Source of the DNA: G963676205 sp964342525
GTDB taxonomy: Bacteria; Campylobacterota; Campylobacteria; Campylobacterales; Arcobacteraceae
DNA length: 64,000 bases
Direction of reading: 5' to 3'
Assembly (NCBI GenBank): GCA_964342525.1
Contig: CAYFGQ010000007.1
Location: forward strand, 19,573-83,572
Below are positions 61,723-64,000 of this stretch, piece by piece. The notes beneath the pieces were generated by a model. It saw nothing but the letters and a program-made list of their open reading frames with translations. It made no database searches and was not told the origin of the DNA. How positions within the stretch are numbered: position 1 is the stretch's first letter; every line of letters starts with the position of its first letter. A program made the translations under genes and the position numbers.

Positions 61723-62210
61723 AGCTTTAAGAACTCTTCCTCTTCATTTTGATTTTTTAATATGTACTCTACCATCTCACGTACAGCACCTTTTCCACCA
61801 TTTTTTGAGCAAACCACTTTTACCATATCTTTTATATAATGGCTTGCATCATTTGGTGCAAAAGAAAGTCCCACCTTTTGAAGCATTTTATAATCATTTA
61901 GATCATCTCCAATAGCAGCTACCTCGTGCCACTTGATCCCCTCTTCATCTAAGATAGATTGAAGTACTTCATCTTTATTGTGAATTCCTTGATGAAGATG
62001 AGTGATACCAAGCTCTGATGCTCTTTTTTCTAAAAGCTTTGATTTTCTACCAGTAATGATTGCTGATTTTTTACCAAGCATTTTTGACCAAGATGCAACT
62101 CCTAGTCCATCTTTTACATCAAAAGCTTTTAACTCATCCCCATCATTTGTATGGAAGATCCCACCATCTGTTAGTGTACCATCCACATCAAGTACAATTA
62201 GCTTGATCAC
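61713..62210 (-). CDS. kdsC: 3-deoxy-D-manno-octulosonate 8-phosphate phosphatase
   Basis: The 165-residue HAD type C0 enzyme has the nucleophile DVDGTLTDG, the GRKSKLL motif II/III and GDDLNDYKML with the magnesium aspartates. It makes Kdo for the LPS core. Start overlaps hisB by four bases. Confidence 0.95.
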   Translation of the reverse strand: MIKLIVLDVDGTLTDGGIFHTNDGDELKAFDVKDGLGVASWSKMLGKKSAIITGRKSKLLEKRASELGITHLHQGIHNKDEVLQSILDEEGIKWHEVAAIGDDLNDYKMLQKVGLSFAPNDASHYIKDMVKVVCSKNGGKGAVREMVEYILKNQNEEEEFLKLWV

Positions 62211-62779
62211 AGTACACCTTTTGTGCTAGGTACACCAAGCTTTGCATTGTGAGCTAAAGCACGTCTTAGGGCAACTGCAACAGCTTTAAATGCTGCTTCT
62301 AAGATATGGTGTTTATTTCTACCCCTATCCATAATAATATGACAAGTGATACCAGCATTTTGCATTAAAGCATGAAAAAACTCTTCAGCAAGTTCCACAT
62401 CAAAAGCTCCCACTTTTCCTACAAGATCAACCTCATATACTAAAAATGGACGATTACTTAAATCAAGTGCACAAGTTACAGCTGCTTCATCCATCACAAC
62501 TGTTGCATTTCCATATCTTTCCACATTCTCAATAGGAAAAATCTCTTTTCTTAGTGCTTGCCCTAAAACAATCCCACAATCTTCTACACTATGGTGATCA
62601 TCAATATGAGTATCACCATCACATTTAAGATCGATTGAGATATTACTATGTTTTGATAAGGCCTCAAGCATATGGTCAAAAAAACCAATACCAGTATCGA
62701 TATTGCTTTTTAGTTCCCCTGTTTTATCTACACTACATTTTATATCTGTTTCTTTTGTTTTTCGCTCAATTGTAGTCAA
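62207..62779 (-). CDS. hisB: Imidazoleglycerol-phosphate dehydratase
   Basis: The 190-residue monofunctional enzyme of histidine synthesis has the manganese-binding histidines in DDHHSVEDCGI and RGRNKHHILEAAFKA, and the opening ERKTKETDIKCSVDKTG. The phosphatase domain of enterobacterial HisB is absent, as usual outside that group. It is a metabolic gene inside an envelope operon. Confidence 0.97.
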   Translation of the reverse strand: MTTIERKTKETDIKCSVDKTGELKSNIDTGIGFFDHMLEALSKHSNISIDLKCDGDTHIDDHHSVEDCGIVLGQALRKEIFPIENVERYGNATVVMDEAAVTCALDLSNRPFLVYEVDLVGKVGAFDVELAEEFFHALMQNAGITCHIIMDRGRNKHHILEAAFKAVAVALRRALAHNAKLGVPSTKGVL

Positions 62780-62792
62780 TTTATTTCCTTAT

Positions 62793-63665
62793 CTATTTTG
62801 CTATTAACATGGCACGTTCAAGGCCATTGTTTTGTTTAAAATCTTCTGCCTCAGCTTCACTTCTAAATCCACCAATCCATACACGATTTATAGGCTTACC
62901 ATTTACTTCAGTCTCTTTAATTACAGTATGATATTTATCATCAATAACTAAATCAAATTTTCTTTTAGTAGTTCTTGCACCCTCTATTCTTGAAAATGCT
63001 CCAACTTGAACAAAATATTCACCTACACTAGCTCCAGCATTTCTTTCAGCCTCAGTTTTTGCGATCTTTGCATTAAATCCTAAAATGGTAAGTTTAACTT
63101 GAACAGTTCCTTTTTTTACCATCTCAATTTTATGAGCTGCTGCATTTGAAAGATCGATGATTCTTCCAGTTACAAAAGGTCCTCTATCATTAATTCTTAC
63201 AATAGTGCTTAGACCATTTTCGAGATTATCAACCTTTACAATAGTATTCATTGGTAAAGTTTTATGGGCTGCTGTCATGGCATGCATATTATATATCTCA
63301 CCATTACTTGTTTTTTTAGCATGGAAATTTGGTCCATACCAAGAAGCAATCCCCCTAAACTCATCACCAACATATGCCATAGATGGAGTATATCTTTTTC
63401 CAGCAATAACATATGGTCTCATAGTTGCCCTATGCATCGCTTTAGAATTTCTTATCTCACCCTCAGCAAAGTGAGGATAGTTTCCATCTTTATAATACAC
63501 ATTTTTTTTACCACTAGTTCTTTTAGTTCTTTGTGATGATTTATATGTTGAAGAAGAACCTGAGTAATATCCACCATCACTACTATATCTTTTAGGAACA
63601 CATCCACTAAAAATAGCAGCACTTAAGGCTACACTTAAAGATCCAATTATAAATTTCTTAGTCAT
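62793..63665 (-). CDS. rlpA: RlpA family septal ring lytic transglycosylase
   Basis: The 290-residue lipoprotein (lipobox LSAAIFSGC, Cys22) has a low-complexity Ser/Tyr linker (25-60), a double-psi beta-barrel (GIASWYGPNFHAKKTSNGE; VKVDNLENGLSTIVRINDRGPF; IDLSNAAAHKI) with the catalytic glutamate and aspartate region present, and a SPOR domain (ASVGEYFVQVGAFSRIEGA) that binds denuded glycan. It acts at the outer membrane during division. Confidence 0.94.
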   Translation of the reverse strand: MTKKFIIGSLSVALSAAIFSGCVPKRYSSDGGYYSGSSSTYKSSQRTKRTSGKKNVYYKDGNYPHFAEGEIRNSKAMHRATMRPYVIAGKRYTPSMAYVGDEFRGIASWYGPNFHAKKTSNGEIYNMHAMTAAHKTLPMNTIVKVDNLENGLSTIVRINDRGPFVTGRIIDLSNAAAHKIEMVKKGTVQVKLTILGFNAKIAKTEAERNAGASVGEYFVQVGAFSRIEGARTTKRKFDLVIDDKYHTVIKETEVNGKPINRVWIGGFRSEAEAEDFKQNNGLERAMLIAK

Positions 63666-64000
63666 ATCTAATTCTTAACTTATCACCAATTCTAATGAAA
63701 CTAGTTTTTAGATTATTATCTTTCATTAGTTTTGCTAATTTAATTTTATTTGTTCTAGCAATACTTGCTAAAGTATCCCCAGCCTTTACAAAATAATCTT
63801 TATCTGCTTTAGGAAGTTTTGATTTTCCTATAGGGATTATAAGTTTTTGATTTATACGTAAAAGGTTTGATTTAACCCCATTAAAACTTTTGATCACCCC
63901 ATATGGAATCTTATATTTTTTACCAATAGAAGCAAAAGAATCTCCACTTTTTACCACATGTACATAATATTGACTTGGTTTCATATTTACAATGTTTTTA
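63658..64000 (-). CDS. LysM-domain protein, C-terminal part (probably MltD-like lytic transglycosylase)
   Basis: The frame is open to the window edge; the ATG at 63984 is probably internal because the upstream codons (KNIVN) continue without a stop. Two LysM repeats are seen: YYVHVVKSGDSFASIGKKYK and FVKAGDTLASIARTNKIKL. The likely full gene is membrane-bound lytic murein transglycosylase D, which commonly precedes rlpA in this group. Its stop lies 8 nt inside rlpA. Confidence 0.75.
   Translation of the reverse strand, partial: KNIVNMKPSQYYVHVVKSGDSFASIGKKYKIPYGVIKSFNGVKSNLLRINQKLIIPIGKSKLPKADKDYFVKAGDTLASIARTNKIKLAKLMKDNNLKTSFIRIGDKLRIRYD

Overview
The window is low-GC, gene-dense DNA from a member of the Campylobacterota, most likely the Arcobacter group (Arcobacteraceae). 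The evidence is the AT-rich codon use (AAA, TTA, ATA), the very large number of sensor kinases, diguanylate cyclases and chemoreceptors, REC domains placed N-terminal to histidine kinases, a CetB-like PAS protein next to a chemoreceptor, monofunctional HisB beside KdsC/LptC/LptA, and promoters with a strong TATAAT and often no clear -35. Species cannot be fixed from the sequence alone. I saw no rRNA, tRNA, CRISPR array, transposase or phage module. There is one assembly gap of 100 N (30502-30601), set inside a 7-bp tandem repeat.

Layout. 1-4.65 kb: end of a PAS sensor gene, then a minus-strand signalling operon (PhnD-like binding protein, membrane histidine kinase, REC-kinase). 4.87-10.32 kb: TolC / adaptor / RND efflux operon whose permease is encoded as two coupled half-proteins. 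10.39-11.73 kb: orphan HEPN-domain protein followed by a large imperfect palindrome. 11.85-19.98 kb: lipoprotein, YajQ, a chemotaxis/energy-sensing cluster (receiver, soluble MCP, PAS protein), two paralogous REC-kinases, a transporter-like membrane protein and a PAS-GGDEF cyclase. 20.15-26.26 kb: periplasmic thioredoxin-like and DsbA-like proteins, REC-GGDEF, LysE, AraC, purK-purE, RraA-like aldolase. 26.5-28.66 kb: a 717-residue protein of unknown function with C-terminal 15-residue helical repeats. 28.85-30.38 kb: FMN-binding glutamate-synthase-like gene broken by an in-frame TAA. 30.4-34.4 kb: repeat and gap, DUF2062 protein, queD-like, pyrC, dksA-like and small zinc-binding genes, with four copies of a GCAACTTAGTTGC palindrome arranged as two pairs. 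34.4-36.5 kb: chemoreceptor with a frameshifted N-terminus. 36.7-38.9 kb: enoyl-CoA hydratase and a MarR-controlled SnoaL/MoaF-like pair. 39.1-44.3 kb: TetR-controlled RND efflux operon with two matching promoter-operator units. 44.4-51.7 kb: small transporters, AraC/Ada/LysR regulators, a thioesterase, and two tandem 25-residue hydrophobic peptides. 51.9-54.6 kb: ABC importer of the TrpXYZ type. 54.7-57 kb: cyclase and binding protein. 57-64 kb: an envelope operon (mltD-like end, rlpA, hisB, kdsC, lptC, lptA, engB, GNAT, MreD-like, mrdA, yjbQ).

The strongest leads for undescribed biology are the tandem 25-residue membrane peptides (45711-45966); the paired GCAACTTAGTTGC operators next to zinc-protein genes (33071-33131 and 34329-34390); the 717-residue repeat protein; and the leaderless HEPN gene with its palindrome. 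Three genes carry apparent lesions (TAA in the glutamate-synthase-like gene, one-base deletion in an MCP, TAG at codon 8 upstream of 39157), so either sequence error or real decay must be separated before interpreting them. All functional calls come from reading motifs by eye; no database search was run.
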